A DNA stretch of 64,000 nt. Source: Oceanibaculum nanhaiense. Lineage in GTDB: Bacteria; Pseudomonadota; Alphaproteobacteria; Oceanibaculales; Oceanibaculaceae. Under the pieces are notes generated by a model. The model did not search any database. It saw only the letters and a program-made list of their open reading frames with translations, and was not told the DNA's origin. A program made the position numbers and the translations under genes. The stretch covers positions 27,142-91,141 of the forward strand of contig NZ_MPOB01000012.1 of the NCBI RefSeq assembly GCF_002148795.1, read 5' to 3'. Shown piece after piece: positions 20,134 to 29,406 of the stretch (position 1 is its first letter; each line of letters starts with the position of its first letter).

Positions 20134-20176
20134 TAATAATTGCCCTAAATCCTTTTGGTCTTTGGGAGAATTATTA
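20134..20176. other. AT-rich stem-loop downstream of the cyd operon
   Basis: TAATAATT (20134-20141) pairs with AATTATTA (20169-20176); the inner parts CCCTAAA and TTTGGG pair with mismatches. No strong T-tract follows, so it is either a weak terminator of cydDCABX or a control element for the PAS gene at 20236, whose AT-rich leader it lies in. Confidence 0.45.
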
Positions 20177-20235
20177 GTTAACTATCCATAAACCTATTTC
20201 GGTATTAGGATTCCTGAAAATACCGGGGAGGTTTC

Positions 20236-20742
20236 ATGGAAGGGCTCACCGATGGCTGGATGTTTGTCGAGGACGGTACTGACCGGACGTACTGGCACCC
20301 GGACATAGCCCGCTTTCACGATTACTGGCAGGGGATAACGCCACCTGGCCATCTGCCTGGCCGGCAGCATTTCGATCCGCTGGATATCGCGCGCATTATG
20401 CCGCGTGTCTGGATGCTGGATGTTGTCCAGCCCGGCCCCCGGTTCCGATACCGCATGGCGGGCACCATGGAGGTCGAGACTCTGGGCATGGATCCGACGG
20501 GCCGCTGGCTCGATGAAGTTCACGATGCCTTCCGGACACGCCCCGATATTGCCAGCCGCTATCTGGCAACCGTCGAATCGGGCCGGGCGACCTATCGCTT
20601 CGGCCGGGTCGCCTTCGTTCATGACCGCGAGCACCGCTTCGTTCAGAATCTGATACTGCCCTTCGCCAGGGATGGTGCGGCGGTCGATCTGCTGATGATC
20701 CTCTCGATCATGTTCCACTCGGACGGTGTCGAGGTGAAATGA
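20236..20742 (+). CDS. PAS_5-family sensory/regulatory protein
   Basis: 168-residue soluble protein. The central part (LPGRQHFDPLDIARIMPRVW, LDVV, PRFRYRMAGT, RYLATVESGR, LLMILSIMF) matches the PAS_5 family found mainly in Rhodospirillales and related alphaproteobacteria, a PAS-like fold with no output domain. Function in these organisms is unknown. Start follows a good GGGGAGG. Monocistronic; converges with the CobW gene, 3 bp apart. An AT-rich leader (20105-20235) with a stem-loop hints at its own promoter. Confidence 0.78.
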   Translation: MEGLTDGWMFVEDGTDRTYWHPDIARFHDYWQGITPPGHLPGRQHFDPLDIARIMPRVWMLDVVQPGPRFRYRMAGTMEVETLGMDPTGRWLDEVHDAFRTRPDIASRYLATVESGRATYRFGRVAFVHDREHRFVQNLILPFARDGAAVDLLMILSIMFHSDGVEVK

Positions 20743-20745
20743 CCC

Positions 20746-21693
20746 TCAGCCGGTGCCGGCAGTCGCGATAGCGCGCTGGATGGCCTGACGGTCGAGCCGG
20801 CCAGGCAGGGCGATGGCGACCAGCCGCCCTGGTCCCGCGAGTCCGGCGGGCGCGGCAGAGATGCTACAGCGCTGCGCGACGGTCTGGATCGTCCGCAATC
20901 TGCCATCCGCGACCGGCACGAAGCCCTTGGCGCGCAGCAACTCCAGCGCCGGGTCGGCAAGGGCGCGTGCCAGGGCCTCCGCATCGACTGGTGCCGTCAC
21001 CGGAAAGCTGACCGTGTCATAGCCGGCGCTGTGGTGATGGTGCGCATGCTCATATGCGGGCAGGCGCTCCGTCGCGACGCCCAGCACGAGGTCTGCGGGC
21101 GGCGCGGCTTTGGTCGCCGTGACGATGCGGGCGCGGGGCGACGCCCCGGCCAGCCATTCCCAGGTTTCGGCAAGATAATCCGAGGAGACGAGATCGGCCT
21201 TGTTCAGCAGCACCAGGTCGGCGTCGGCCAGCTGTCGTGCGATGGTATCGCCGAGGTAGCGGTCGGCCGCGCGGGCACGGATCGTCTCGGCATCGGCCAG
21301 TACCAGCACGGCGTCCAGCCGGTAGCCCATGAGCAGGGTCAGAGAGCTGGCGATGCCGCCGGGCAGGGCAACGCCGCTGGCCTCGATCAGCAGATGGTCC
21401 GGGCGCGGATCGAGGGTCAGCAGGCGCTCCAGCGCTTCGATCAGGTCGCTGCCATAGCTGCAGCACACACAGCCACCGGCGATGGCGATCATGTCCTCGT
21501 CGCGGCGCTCGATCAGGTCGGCATCGATCGGCAGATCGCCGAACTCGTTCACCAGCACCGCCAGCCGCCGGCCTTCCGGGTGGCGCAGCAGATGGTTCAC
21601 CAGCGTCGTCTTGCCGGCGCCCAGATAGCCGCCGATCACGGTAACGGGAAGCGGCGGCACCTCAGATGTCGGACGCGGCGAAGACCCGGCCAT
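20746..21693 (-). CDS. CobW/G3E-family GTPase, metal chaperone-like
   Basis: About 315 residues. Walker A GGYLGAGKTT, switch region VNEFGDLPIDADLI, the metal-binding CxCC motif in GGCVCCSYGSD, GTP-binding NKAD, a His cluster (HAHHHH) in the linker and a C-terminal CobW_C domain. Such proteins hand zinc, cobalt or other metals to client enzymes. Start uncertain: ATG 21693 (overlapping the upstream amidohydrolase by 32 bp), ATG 21720 or GTG 21660. The overlap with an amidohydrolase, a metalloenzyme family, makes that protein the obvious client. Confidence 0.85.
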   Translation of the reverse strand: MAGSSPRPTSEVPPLPVTVIGGYLGAGKTTLVNHLLRHPEGRRLAVLVNEFGDLPIDADLIERRDEDMIAIAGGCVCCSYGSDLIEALERLLTLDPRPDHLLIEASGVALPGGIASSLTLLMGYRLDAVLVLADAETIRARAADRYLGDTIARQLADADLVLLNKADLVSSDYLAETWEWLAGASPRARIVTATKAAPPADLVLGVATERLPAYEHAHHHHSAGYDTVSFPVTAPVDAEALARALADPALELLRAKGFVPVADGRLRTIQTVAQRCSISAAPAGLAGPGRLVAIALPGRLDRQAIQRAIATAGTG

Positions 21694-23299
21694 CCTGCAC
21701 CGTGCCCCAGACCCGGACATCCTTCAGCGATTCATGCGCGATTTCCGTGGGATCGTCTTCCAGCACCGCGAAATCCGCGCGCTTTCCGGTCTCGATGGAG
21801 CCGACCTCACCATCCAGCTTCAGCGTATAGGCCGCCCCCAGCGTGATGGTACGCAGCGCGTCGGCGACGGAGATGCGTTCCGCCGCACCCAGAACGCGGC
21901 CGCTGGCGGTGATCCGGTTCACGGCGGCCCAGGCGGTGAAGAGCGGCCCCAGCGGCGTCACCGGCGCGTCGGAATGGATCGCCAGCGGCACGCCCGTTGC
22001 CAGCGCGGTGGCGCAGGCATTCATGCGCTCCGCACGCTCCGGACCGACGGTGATCGCGTAATGCTGGTCGCCCCAGTAGAAATGATGGTTGGGGAACAGG
22101 TTGGCACACAGACCCAGCGCCTTCATGCGGCGGAACTGCGCGGCATCGGCCAGCTGGCAATGCTGCAGGGTGAAGCGGTGATCGGGGCCGGGCTGGCGCC
22201 GCAGCACGGCCTCCAGCGTGTCCAGCATCAGCTCCGTCGCCTCGTCGCCATTGGTGTGGATATGCGCCAGGATGTCGTTGGCCAGCGCCAGCTCCAGCGC
22301 CTCGGCCAGCTGCTCCGGTGTCACGTACCACAACCCGTTCGGCTGGCCATTGTAATAGCCGGGCCAGCGCAGCCGCGCGGAGAATCCCTGGATCGAGCCG
22401 TCGGCAAACAGCTTGATGCCGCCCAGCCGCAGCCGGTCGGTGCTTTGGCCTTTCAGCGCCACGGCGTGCTCGATCAGCGCCGCCGGCGTCATGCCGACGA
22501 ACCGCCGGAAGGAGGCGATTCGGACCGGGAACCGGTCCTCGCCGGTGACGCGGCGCATCATCGCCACCGCCTTGTCCGGCAGCAGATTGGCAAGGTCGGT
22601 GGCGGTGGTCACACCCTTGCGCACGCACAGCCGGGCGAACTGCCGCAGGCCGGTCTCGTCGCCGGCCTGTGCCTCGCGGTCGAAGCCGGCATGACGGCCG
22701 ACCGGCATCATCGCCTCCGGTCCCTTCAATTCGCCGGTGGGCAGACCTTCCGCATCCAGCGGCACGCCCTGATGGTTTATGCCGGTGCGCAGGAAGCCGG
22801 CCAGTTCCAGTGCCTTGCTGTTCACGCTTAGGATATGGCCGCTGGCATGCATGACCGCGATGGGGCGCTCGGTCGAGACCTTGTCGAGATCGGCGCGGCC
22901 GATGCGGGCGCTGCCGAAATAGATCGGGTCCAGCGCCCAGCCGGTCAGCGGCTTCGCCGGATCGTCGAGCTTCCGCTCGGCCTCGCGCAGCCGGTCCAGC
23001 ACGGCATCGACACTCGTCAAGCCCGGCCAGATTTTTCCGTCCGGGTCCATGCGGTCGAAATAGCCGCAATAGACCGACTGCCAGAACACGCCCTCGGAGA
23101 TATGGCTGTGCCCCTCGACCAGCCCCGGCATCAGCACCTTGTCGGCGAACTGCCGGTCGATCCGGTGCTCGCCCCAGCCGGTCAGCTCCTCCAGCCGGCC
23201 GGCGCCGAGGATACGCCCGTCGCGCACCGCTACATGGGTCGCCAGCGGCCGGGCCGGGTTCATGGTCAGGATATTGCGCGCCTCGAAAATGGTGATCAT
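21662..23299 (-). CDS. Amidohydrolase, YtcJ/amidohydrolase-3 family
   Basis: 545-residue metal-dependent hydrolase. N-terminal beta-sandwich, then MPGLVEGHSH (the HxH-type metal motif), HASGH, the metal/His stretch AHIHTNGD, TLQHCQLAD, and C-terminal AIHSDAPVTPLGP with the catalytic Asp, then a tail IETGKRADFAVLEDDPTEI. Start taken at ATG 23299, 8 bp from AGGAG; a GTG at 23308 overlaps the upstream CoA-transferase stop. It sits between a CoA-transferase and a CobW GTPase in one minus-strand operon. Hydrolyses an amide, imide or cyclic amide; substrate unknown. Confidence 0.86.
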   Translation of the reverse strand: MITIFEARNILTMNPARPLATHVAVRDGRILGAGRLEELTGWGEHRIDRQFADKVLMPGLVEGHSHISEGVFWQSVYCGYFDRMDPDGKIWPGLTSVDAVLDRLREAERKLDDPAKPLTGWALDPIYFGSARIGRADLDKVSTERPIAVMHASGHILSVNSKALELAGFLRTGINHQGVPLDAEGLPTGELKGPEAMMPVGRHAGFDREAQAGDETGLRQFARLCVRKGVTTATDLANLLPDKAVAMMRRVTGEDRFPVRIASFRRFVGMTPAALIEHAVALKGQSTDRLRLGGIKLFADGSIQGFSARLRWPGYYNGQPNGLWYVTPEQLAEALELALANDILAHIHTNGDEATELMLDTLEAVLRRQPGPDHRFTLQHCQLADAAQFRRMKALGLCANLFPNHHFYWGDQHYAITVGPERAERMNACATALATGVPLAIHSDAPVTPLGPLFTAWAAVNRITASGRVLGAAERISVADALRTITLGAAYTLKLDGEVGSIETGKRADFAVLEDDPTEIAHESLKDVRVWGTVQDGRVFAASDI

Positions 23300-23304
23300 C
23301 GCCG

Positions 23305-24525
23305 TCACTCCTGTTCCGGCCCGGCGACGAGGCCGCTATCGAACAGCTTGCCGATCGCGCCTGAGGACAGGCCCAGTACCTCGGCCAGCACGGCCTCGCT
23401 ATGTTGGCCAAGCGCCGGGGCGGGCACGATGTCGCCATGCGGCGCGGCGCCGAAGGACAGCGGGATATGCGGCGTCAGATAGCGTCCGATGCCAGGCTGC
23501 GCCGCCTCGCGGAACAGCGGGTTGGCGGTGGAGCAGCGCACATCCTCCGCAACCAGCTGGCGGAAATCCTGGAACGGCCCCCACAGCACGCCGCTGCCCT
23601 CCAAGGCCTGGCGGATATCAGACAGCGTGCGCGCCGCGAACCAGGGCGCCAGCACGGCGGCAATGGCGTCGCGCGCGGCATAGCGCCCGGCCTCGTCGGA
23701 CAGATCGACGCCCATCGCGGCGGCGACATGTGGCATGCGCTCTTCCGTGCCGGTGGCGCGCAGCAGGCTTTGCCATTGCCGGTCGGAGAAGGCGGCGACC
23801 ATCACGGCGCGCCCGTCCTTTGTCGCGAAATCCCGGCCGAAGCCGCCATACAGGTGGTTGCCGATGGCCGGGCGCTGCCGGTCGGTCAGCTGCACCTCGG
23901 CGATGTAGCCGAGATTGCCGACCGTCGCCAGCATGACATCCGACAGGGCGATGGAGACTTCCTGGCCCTTGCCGGTCGCCTGCCGGTGCTGCACCGCCGC
24001 CAGCGTGCCGGTGGCGAGATAGAGGCCGGTCGCGATGTCCCAGACCGGGATGGCGTGGTTGAGGGGGCGGGTGCCGTCGCCGGTGACCATCGGGAAGCCG
24101 CTGGCGCAGTTGACCGTGTAATCGACCGCCGCCGAGCCATCGTGATTGCCGGTAAGCTTCAGCATGATCAGATCGTCGCGGCGCTGCTTCAGCGCCTCAT
24201 AGGACATCCAGCCGCGCGAGGGCAGGTTGGTCATCAGGATGCCACCGCCATCGCCCGGCTGCCCGGCGATGAGGGAGGTCGCCAGTTCCTGCCCCTCGGG
24301 GCGGGCGAGGTCGATGCGGATCGAGCGCTTGGCCTTGTTCAGCCCGGCCCAGTAGAGGCTCCTGCCATCGTCGGTCTGCGGCCAGCGATTATAGTCGATG
24401 CGCCCGGATTTCGGGCTGATCTGGATGAGATCGGCGCCGAGCTGGGCCAGCGTCATGCCGCCCAGCGGGGCCGCGACATAGGCCGATACCTCGACGACAC
24501 GCAGATTGTTCAGGACGCCTGGCAC
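23305..24525 (-). CDS. Family III CoA-transferase, 2-methylfumaryl-CoA isomerase-like
   Basis: 406-residue CaiB/BaiF-type enzyme. The N-terminal VEVSAYVAAPLGGMTLAQLG, WAGLNKAKRSIRIDLARPEG, and VWDIATG with the expected catalytic Asp163 resemble Chloroflexus mesaconyl-CoA C1-C4 CoA transferase (2-methylfumaryl-CoA isomerase) more than formyl-CoA or carnitine-CoA transferases, as far as I can judge from memory. That subgroup moves CoA within one molecule. First gene of the minus-strand operon with the amidohydrolase; divergent from the ATC-hydrolase gene at 24682. No other 3-hydroxypropionate-bicycle gene is in the window, so a different branched unsaturated dicarboxylate may be the substrate. 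Confidence 0.8.
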   Translation of the reverse strand: MPGVLNNLRVVEVSAYVAAPLGGMTLAQLGADLIQISPKSGRIDYNRWPQTDDGRSLYWAGLNKAKRSIRIDLARPEGQELATSLIAGQPGDGGGILMTNLPSRGWMSYEALKQRRDDLIMLKLTGNHDGSAAVDYTVNCASGFPMVTGDGTRPLNHAIPVWDIATGLYLATGTLAAVQHRQATGKGQEVSIALSDVMLATVGNLGYIAEVQLTDRQRPAIGNHLYGGFGRDFATKDGRAVMVAAFSDRQWQSLLRATGTEERMPHVAAAMGVDLSDEAGRYAARDAIAAVLAPWFAARTLSDIRQALEGSGVLWGPFQDFRQLVAEDVRCSTANPLFREAAQPGIGRYLTPHIPLSFGAAPHGDIVPAPALGQHSEAVLAEVLGLSSGAIGKLFDSGLVAGPEQE

Positions 24526-24681
24526 TTATCTGTTCCCCCCGTTGCGGATTTTCGTGCGCGGCAAGCATAGCCGGTCGGTATGCCGGCCTGTCCATATCGA
24601 TTTAACATGCGGTCTTGCACAGGGCGGGCGGCTCGCCCGACAATGCCGCTCCCCGAACGCAACCCAGCGGATAGGAACGAT

Positions 24682-25161
24682 ATGACCGAGTCCCGACCGA
24701 AGCTCACCATCCTGGAACAGCGCCGCATCGAGGCCGGCATCGTGAAGCCGATCTACGAGACGCTGGAACGCGAGCTGGGCAGGGAAAAGGCGCAGGAGCT
24801 GCTGGGCAAGGCGATCCGCCAGGCCGCACTGGACAGCGGCCGCGACTTTGCGGCGGAGGAGAAGGAGGGCACCAGCCTGGAAAGCTTCGCCGTGCTGTTC
24901 GAGCGCTGGAAGGGGGGCGGCGCCTATGATTTCGAGTTGCTGGAGCAGAATGCCGAGAATTTCGACTTCAACATCCGCCGCTGCGCCTATGCCGAGATGT
25001 ATCACGAGATGGGCCTCGGCCCCATCGGTCACCTGCTGTCCTGCCAGCGTGACGGGGCGCTGTGCGAAGGCTATGACCCGAAGATCGAGATGACCCGCAC
25101 CCAGACCGTGATGCAGGGCGCCAGCCATTGCGATTTCCGATTTCGCTACCGGAAAGAATGA
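24682..25161 (+). CDS. L-2-amino-thiazoline-4-carboxylate (ATC) hydrolase-like protein, copy 1
   Basis: 159-residue protein of the ATC_hydrolase family. Family features: conserved Cys/acid patch (NIRRCAYAEMYHEMGL, LLSCQRDGALCEGYDP) and C-terminal TVMQGASHCDFRF. The named member opens a thiazoline ring to give a cysteine derivative; most relatives are uncharacterised. Start ATG 24682 follows TAGGAACG. Divergent from the CoA-transferase operon. A diverged paralogue is at 30443 in another catabolic operon, sharing GTSLESF, YAEMY-EMGL and MQGASHCDFR. Confidence 0.75.
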   Translation: MTESRPKLTILEQRRIEAGIVKPIYETLERELGREKAQELLGKAIRQAALDSGRDFAAEEKEGTSLESFAVLFERWKGGGAYDFELLEQNAENFDFNIRRCAYAEMYHEMGLGPIGHLLSCQRDGALCEGYDPKIEMTRTQTVMQGASHCDFRFRYRKE

Positions 25162-25247
25162 CCGTTTGTCAGAAGAACTGATGCGGTCTTTATGAGTTTT
25201 TAACCAAATCCGCCCTACCCTGATTCAAAATGGGTGGGAATCGTCTC

Positions 25248-26816
25248 ATGAACATGATCGACCTGCTGGGTCGCATGGGAATCGCATCGAAAATCTTCCT
25301 GGTGGTCGGCGTTCAGCTGGCCGCCTCCATTGCTATTGCAGTCATCGCCCTGTCCACGCTGGAGCGTTACAACGCGGTCGTGCGGCAGGCCGAGATTGCG
25401 GCTGAGCGGGCGATGCTGGGCGAAAACACCAATGCGCTGATCTATGCTGTCGTCATGGATTCGCGCGGTGTCTACATGTCCGAGGATACTAAATCCGCGA
25501 CGCAGTTCGCCATCGGCATCCAGGCGCTCGTCACGAAGATCGAAGAAAACATGGCGGCGTGGCGGCATCTGGTGGAACCGCACAGGCGCGCCGATTTCGA
25601 GGAGCTGAATGCCGCCGCCGTGGAATTCGTCGCCTTCCGGCGCGAACTGGCGAGGCTGGGCATGCATGTCGATCCGGCATTAAGCCGCGCCATGGGGGAT
25701 AATTACGATAACCGCAGCAACCGGCAGGCCTTCAACGTGCTGATGGCGCAGGAGGCGCTTTACAATGCCGAACAGGTTGAACAGCTGACGGAATCGGTGA
25801 AGGGGCGGTACAATCAGGCCATTGTGCTTATCGCATCGGTTTCCGCCGGTGGCATCGCCTTGTCGATCCTGCTGGCCTATGTGGTTTCCGGCTATGGCAT
25901 CATCCGGCCCCTGAAGAGGGTGACCGATATCGTGGCAAAGCGCCTGCCCGGCGCAGAACCTCAGGCAATAGAAGAGGTTGCGCGCCGCGACGAGATCGGC
26001 GCGATGGCCCGCGCCATCCAGGCCCAGCGCGCGCTCGAACAGGAAATTCTGCACCAGCATGGGGTGGAGCAGTCACTGATCCAGCAGAAGATGGAGGCGG
26101 AGGCGGCCAACCAGGCGAAATCCATCTTCCTGTCGCATATGAGCCACGAGCTGCGGACACCGCTGAACGCGATCATCGGCTTTTCGGAGATATTGCGCGC
26201 GGAGAGCTTCGGCCCGCTCGGCAACCCGCGCTACAACGAATATGCCTCCTATATTCTGGATTCAGGGACGCATCTGCTGGGCATCATCAACGATGTGCTC
26301 GAACTCAGCCGCATGGATCATCGCGATTTCAAGCTGACGACGGAACCGGTCGTCCTGTCCGAGATCATCGGTTTCTGCGCCCGTGCCTTTAGTGGCGGCG
26401 CGAACGATGGACGGCTGCAGATCGGCGGCGGTTTCGACATGATCGTCGATGTCGATGCCCGGCTGTTGCGTCAGGTGCTCACCAACATGATTTCCAACGC
26501 GCTGAAATATTCGCCGTCCGACCTGCCGGTGACGATCGATTGGGAGATGGCGCCGGATGGCGCCGTGGGGCTGCGCGTCACCGATCTTGGGGAGGGGATT
26601 CCGCCGGAAAAGTTGCGCGTGGTCATGCAACCTTTCGTGCAGCTTGAGGATAGCGGCCTGAACAGCCACGGGCTCGGGCTTGGGCTGTCGCTCGCCCAGC
26701 GTTTCATGGAGCTGCATGGCGGGTATATCGAACTGCGCAGCACCGTGGGCGAGGGCACCTGCGCCATCGCCTGGCTGCCGGCAGAGCGTGTGGTGCGAAA
26801 CCAGGCGGCGCAATAG
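25248..26816 (+). CDS. Membrane sensor histidine kinase
   Basis: About 522 residues: TM1 near 14-34, periplasmic sensor loop of about 150 residues rich in helix, TM2 near 185-207, HAMP-like linker, HisKA H-box SHMSHELRTPLNAIIGFSE with phospho-acceptor His300, N-box MISNALKYS, G1 DLGEGIPPE, G2 GLGLGLSLAQ. No receiver domain. Start at ATG 25248 (8 bp after GGTGGGA); ATG 25230 lacks a ribosome site. No response regulator gene is nearby, so it is an orphan kinase in this window. The sensor loop resembles helical four-helix-bundle sensors of chemoreceptors. Confidence 0.85.
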   Translation: MNMIDLLGRMGIASKIFLVVGVQLAASIAIAVIALSTLERYNAVVRQAEIAAERAMLGENTNALIYAVVMDSRGVYMSEDTKSATQFAIGIQALVTKIEENMAAWRHLVEPHRRADFEELNAAAVEFVAFRRELARLGMHVDPALSRAMGDNYDNRSNRQAFNVLMAQEALYNAEQVEQLTESVKGRYNQAIVLIASVSAGGIALSILLAYVVSGYGIIRPLKRVTDIVAKRLPGAEPQAIEEVARRDEIGAMARAIQAQRALEQEILHQHGVEQSLIQQKMEAEAANQAKSIFLSHMSHELRTPLNAIIGFSEILRAESFGPLGNPRYNEYASYILDSGTHLLGIINDVLELSRMDHRDFKLTTEPVVLSEIIGFCARAFSGGANDGRLQIGGGFDMIVDVDARLLRQVLTNMISNALKYSPSDLPVTIDWEMAPDGAVGLRVTDLGEGIPPEKLRVVMQPFVQLEDSGLNSHGLGLGLSLAQRFMELHGGYIELRSTVGEGTCAIAWLPAERVVRNQAAQ

Positions 26817-26922
26817 CGGCCTGCTTGGCCAAAAGACAGTTTTTCCGCATCTGCTCTGGCCAGGAAAGGCGCGTCCGTGCGAAAACGGCTTCTCTTCCTT
26901 GCCCGCCGCACCAGAGTCAGCC

Positions 26923-27879
26923 ATGTCCGCAAACGCCGATACCCCAGCCGCCCTGTTGCCCGAGAATATCGCCGAGGCGCTCCGGCTGATCCGCCCGTAT
27001 GTTCGCCACACGCCCGTGCTGCGCGTGGATATGGCGGATTTCGGTGGGGCATCCTACCCTGTCGATCTGAAGCTGGAGAGCCTGCAGCACAGCGGTTCCT
27101 TCAAGGCGCGCGGCGCCTTCGCCAGTTTGATGACACAGGATATCCCGGCTGCTGGCGTGGTCGCGGCGTCGGGCGGCAACCATGGCGCCGCCGTCGCCTA
27201 TGCGGCGATGAAGCGGGGCGTGCCGGCCACAATCTTCGTGCCGGAGATCGCCAGCCCAGCCAAGGCGGAGCGCATCCGCAGCTATGGCGCCAGGCTGGAG
27301 ATCGGCGGTGAGCGCTATGCCGATGCGCTGGCGGCCAGTGAGTTGTTCGTGAAGGAAAGCGGCGCCCTGCCGATCCATGCCTATGACCAGGTAACGACGC
27401 TGCTGGGGCAAGGGACGCTGGGTGCCGAGATCGAGCAGGACCTGCCGCAGCTCGACACCCTGCTGGTCGCGGTCGGCGGCGGCGGGCTGATCGGCGGCAT
27501 TTCCGCCTGGTATCGCGGCCGGGTGCGGATCGTGGCGGTGGAGCCGGAAGGCGCGCCGACACTGAACAAGGCGCTGGCGGCAGGCCGCCCGGTGGAGGCA
27601 GAGGCCGGCAGCATCGCCGCCGATTCGCTGGCGCCGCGCCAGGTGGGCGCGATGATGTTCCCGCTGGCGCGCGATTATGTGGCCCAATCCGTACTCGTCA
27701 GCGATGACGATATCCGTAATGCCCAGAAGGCGTTATGGGAGTCTGTTCGTGTTGTGACGGAGCCTGGCGGAGCCGCTGCCTTCGCGGCGCTGCTCGCTGG
27801 CCGCTACGTGCCCGAGGCTGGCGAGAAGGTGGCGGTGCTGGTCTGTGGTGCCAACACCAGCGCCGTCAGCTTCAGCTAG
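26923..27879 (+). CDS. PLP-dependent threonine dehydratase / serine racemase-type enzyme
   Basis: 318-residue fold-type II PLP enzyme. PLP lysine Lys61 in HSGSFKARGAF, substrate loop ASGGNHGAAVAYAA, phosphate-binding VAVGGGGLIGG and C-terminal VTEPGGAAAF. No ACT domain, so it resembles catabolic threonine dehydratase, serine racemase or EutB-type dehydratases rather than biosynthetic IlvA. Deaminates or racemises a hydroxy-amino acid. Its 3' end overlaps the convergent acyl-CoA synthetase gene by 8 bp. No obvious Shine-Dalgarno precedes the chosen start. Confidence 0.83.
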   Translation: MSANADTPAALLPENIAEALRLIRPYVRHTPVLRVDMADFGGASYPVDLKLESLQHSGSFKARGAFASLMTQDIPAAGVVAASGGNHGAAVAYAAMKRGVPATIFVPEIASPAKAERIRSYGARLEIGGERYADALAASELFVKESGALPIHAYDQVTTLLGQGTLGAEIEQDLPQLDTLLVAVGGGGLIGGISAWYRGRVRIVAVEPEGAPTLNKALAAGRPVEAEAGSIAADSLAPRQVGAMMFPLARDYVAQSVLVSDDDIRNAQKALWESVRVVTEPGGAAAFAALLAGRYVPEAGEKVAVLVCGANTSAVSFS

Positions 27880-29392
27880 AACGCCGCGCTGCCGCCAGCT
27901 CTGCGGCCTGCTTCGTCAGCCCGTTGCGGTCGATCTTGTTGGTGCCGGCGAGCGGGATTGCCGGCACGAAGAACACATGACGTGGATGCTGGTAGGCCGG
28001 GCCACGCTCGATGGTCCACTGCTTCACCGCCTGTTCCGTCAGGGTCGCGCCCTCGCGCAGGGTAACGAAGGCGACCGGCAGCTTCTGCTTCAGCTCATCG
28101 GGGATCGGCACCACCACGGCCTGGCTGATCGAAGGGTGCGATTCCAGCAGGCGTTCGACCTCGGCCGGCCAGATATTCTCGCCGCCGCAGACGAACATGT
28201 CGTCGTCGCGCCCGACGAAATAATGGAAGCCGCGTTCGTCGCGCCGCACCACATCGCCGCTGTGATACCAGCCGCCATCGCGCAGGGCCGCCGCCGTCTT
28301 CTCTGGCATGTGGCGATAGCCCCGCATGGTCGCAGGGTTGCGCATCTGCAGGATGCCTTCGCCCACGCCCTCGACCACGTTGCCATCGGGGGCGACCAGC
28401 CGTGTCTCGCCCTCGGGAATCGGATAGCCCAGCGCCTCGTCCGGCGTGGCGATGCCGTCCGGATGCGGGCCATAGACAGCGGCGCCAGCTTCCGTTGTGC
28501 CATAGCCGTTGGTGATGCGGGCATTCGGGAACAGCGCGCGGACTCGGTCTACCAACGCCTTCGAGTAGGGGGAGGAGCCCATGAACAGCCGGGTTACGCC
28601 GTCGAATTCCGCCGGACGCGGCTTGTCGCCCAGATGATTCGCAACCATTGCCATCATGGTCGGCACACAGGTCAGCCAGGTTGCCTTGTGGTCGATGATC
28701 GCCTTCACATAGCTTTCCGCCGTGAACACCGGCTGCAGGATCACCTGCGCGCGATTCAGGAAGGCGAACTTCAGATTGAACAGCGCGTTCATGTGATACA
28801 TCGGCGCGGCGACGATCAGCCGATGCTGGCTGTTGTCGCCCTTGCTGACCACCTGCACCATCCAGTGCTGGCCGCGATGGCTGAGCGGCACGCCCTTGGG
28901 CCGCCCGGTGGAGCCGGAGGTATAGAGGAGCTGAGCCGGCTCGTCCGGCTCCGGCACGATGGCCTCGAACGGGCCGGGGTCGGGCAGGGCGTCCCACTCC
29001 GGGCTGCCGAACAGGATGCAGGGCACCCCGGCGGGGGCGAGATGGGCGCGTTCGGAATCGGCGACGACGAGCCGGGCATCGGCATCCTGCGTGATCAGTG
29101 CCACGGTCTCGGCGGCCAGCTTCCAGTTGACCGGCACCACCACGATGCCGGCGCGCATGGCACCGAAATAGAGCGCCACGAATTCCGCCCGGTTCGCCGC
29201 CAGCACGGCGATGGAATCGCCGCGTTTCAGGCCCCGTTTCAGCAGGCCGCGGGCCAGCGCGTTGGCCAGTCCGTCCAGTTCTTCCGCACTCCAGGCACGC
29301 GGCGGGTCGCCCGCTGCATAATCCCACAGCACAGTACGGCCAGGATCGGCGCCGGGGGACAGGATAGCGCCCAGATTGGGGATGTTGGTCAT
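27872..29392 (-). CDS. AMP-dependent acyl-CoA synthetase/ligase
   Basis: 506-residue adenylate-forming enzyme that activates a carboxylic acid to its CoA thioester. P-loop LLYTSGSTGRPKG, aromatic/adenine motif TNGYGTTEAG, hinge YHSGDVVRRDERG, GRDDDM, and C-terminal catalytic Lys in GTNKIDRNGL. Start ATG 29392, 14 bp after the MDR gene stop; the frame is open further upstream inside that gene but without coding support. Last gene of the four-gene operon starting at 31762; it probably activates the acid product of that pathway. Confidence 0.87.
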   Translation of the reverse strand: MTNIPNLGAILSPGADPGRTVLWDYAAGDPPRAWSAEELDGLANALARGLLKRGLKRGDSIAVLAANRAEFVALYFGAMRAGIVVVPVNWKLAAETVALITQDADARLVVADSERAHLAPAGVPCILFGSPEWDALPDPGPFEAIVPEPDEPAQLLYTSGSTGRPKGVPLSHRGQHWMVQVVSKGDNSQHRLIVAAPMYHMNALFNLKFAFLNRAQVILQPVFTAESYVKAIIDHKATWLTCVPTMMAMVANHLGDKPRPAEFDGVTRLFMGSSPYSKALVDRVRALFPNARITNGYGTTEAGAAVYGPHPDGIATPDEALGYPIPEGETRLVAPDGNVVEGVGEGILQMRNPATMRGYRHMPEKTAAALRDGGWYHSGDVVRRDERGFHYFVGRDDDMFVCGGENIWPAEVERLLESHPSISQAVVVPIPDELKQKLPVAFVTLREGATLTEQAVKQWTIERGPAYQHPRHVFFVPAIPLAGTNKIDRNGLTKQAAELAAARRSS

Positions 29393-29406
29393 CGCGGGGC
29401 GGCCTT

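Noticed and set aside
23305..24525. Full 3-hydroxypropionate CO2-fixation pathway
   Set aside because: Only one enzyme resembling a bicycle member is present, and family III CoA-transferases are functionally diverse.
25248..26816. Two-component system
   Set aside because: No receiver-domain gene lies within the window, and the kinase lacks an attached receiver; only an orphan kinase can be supported.
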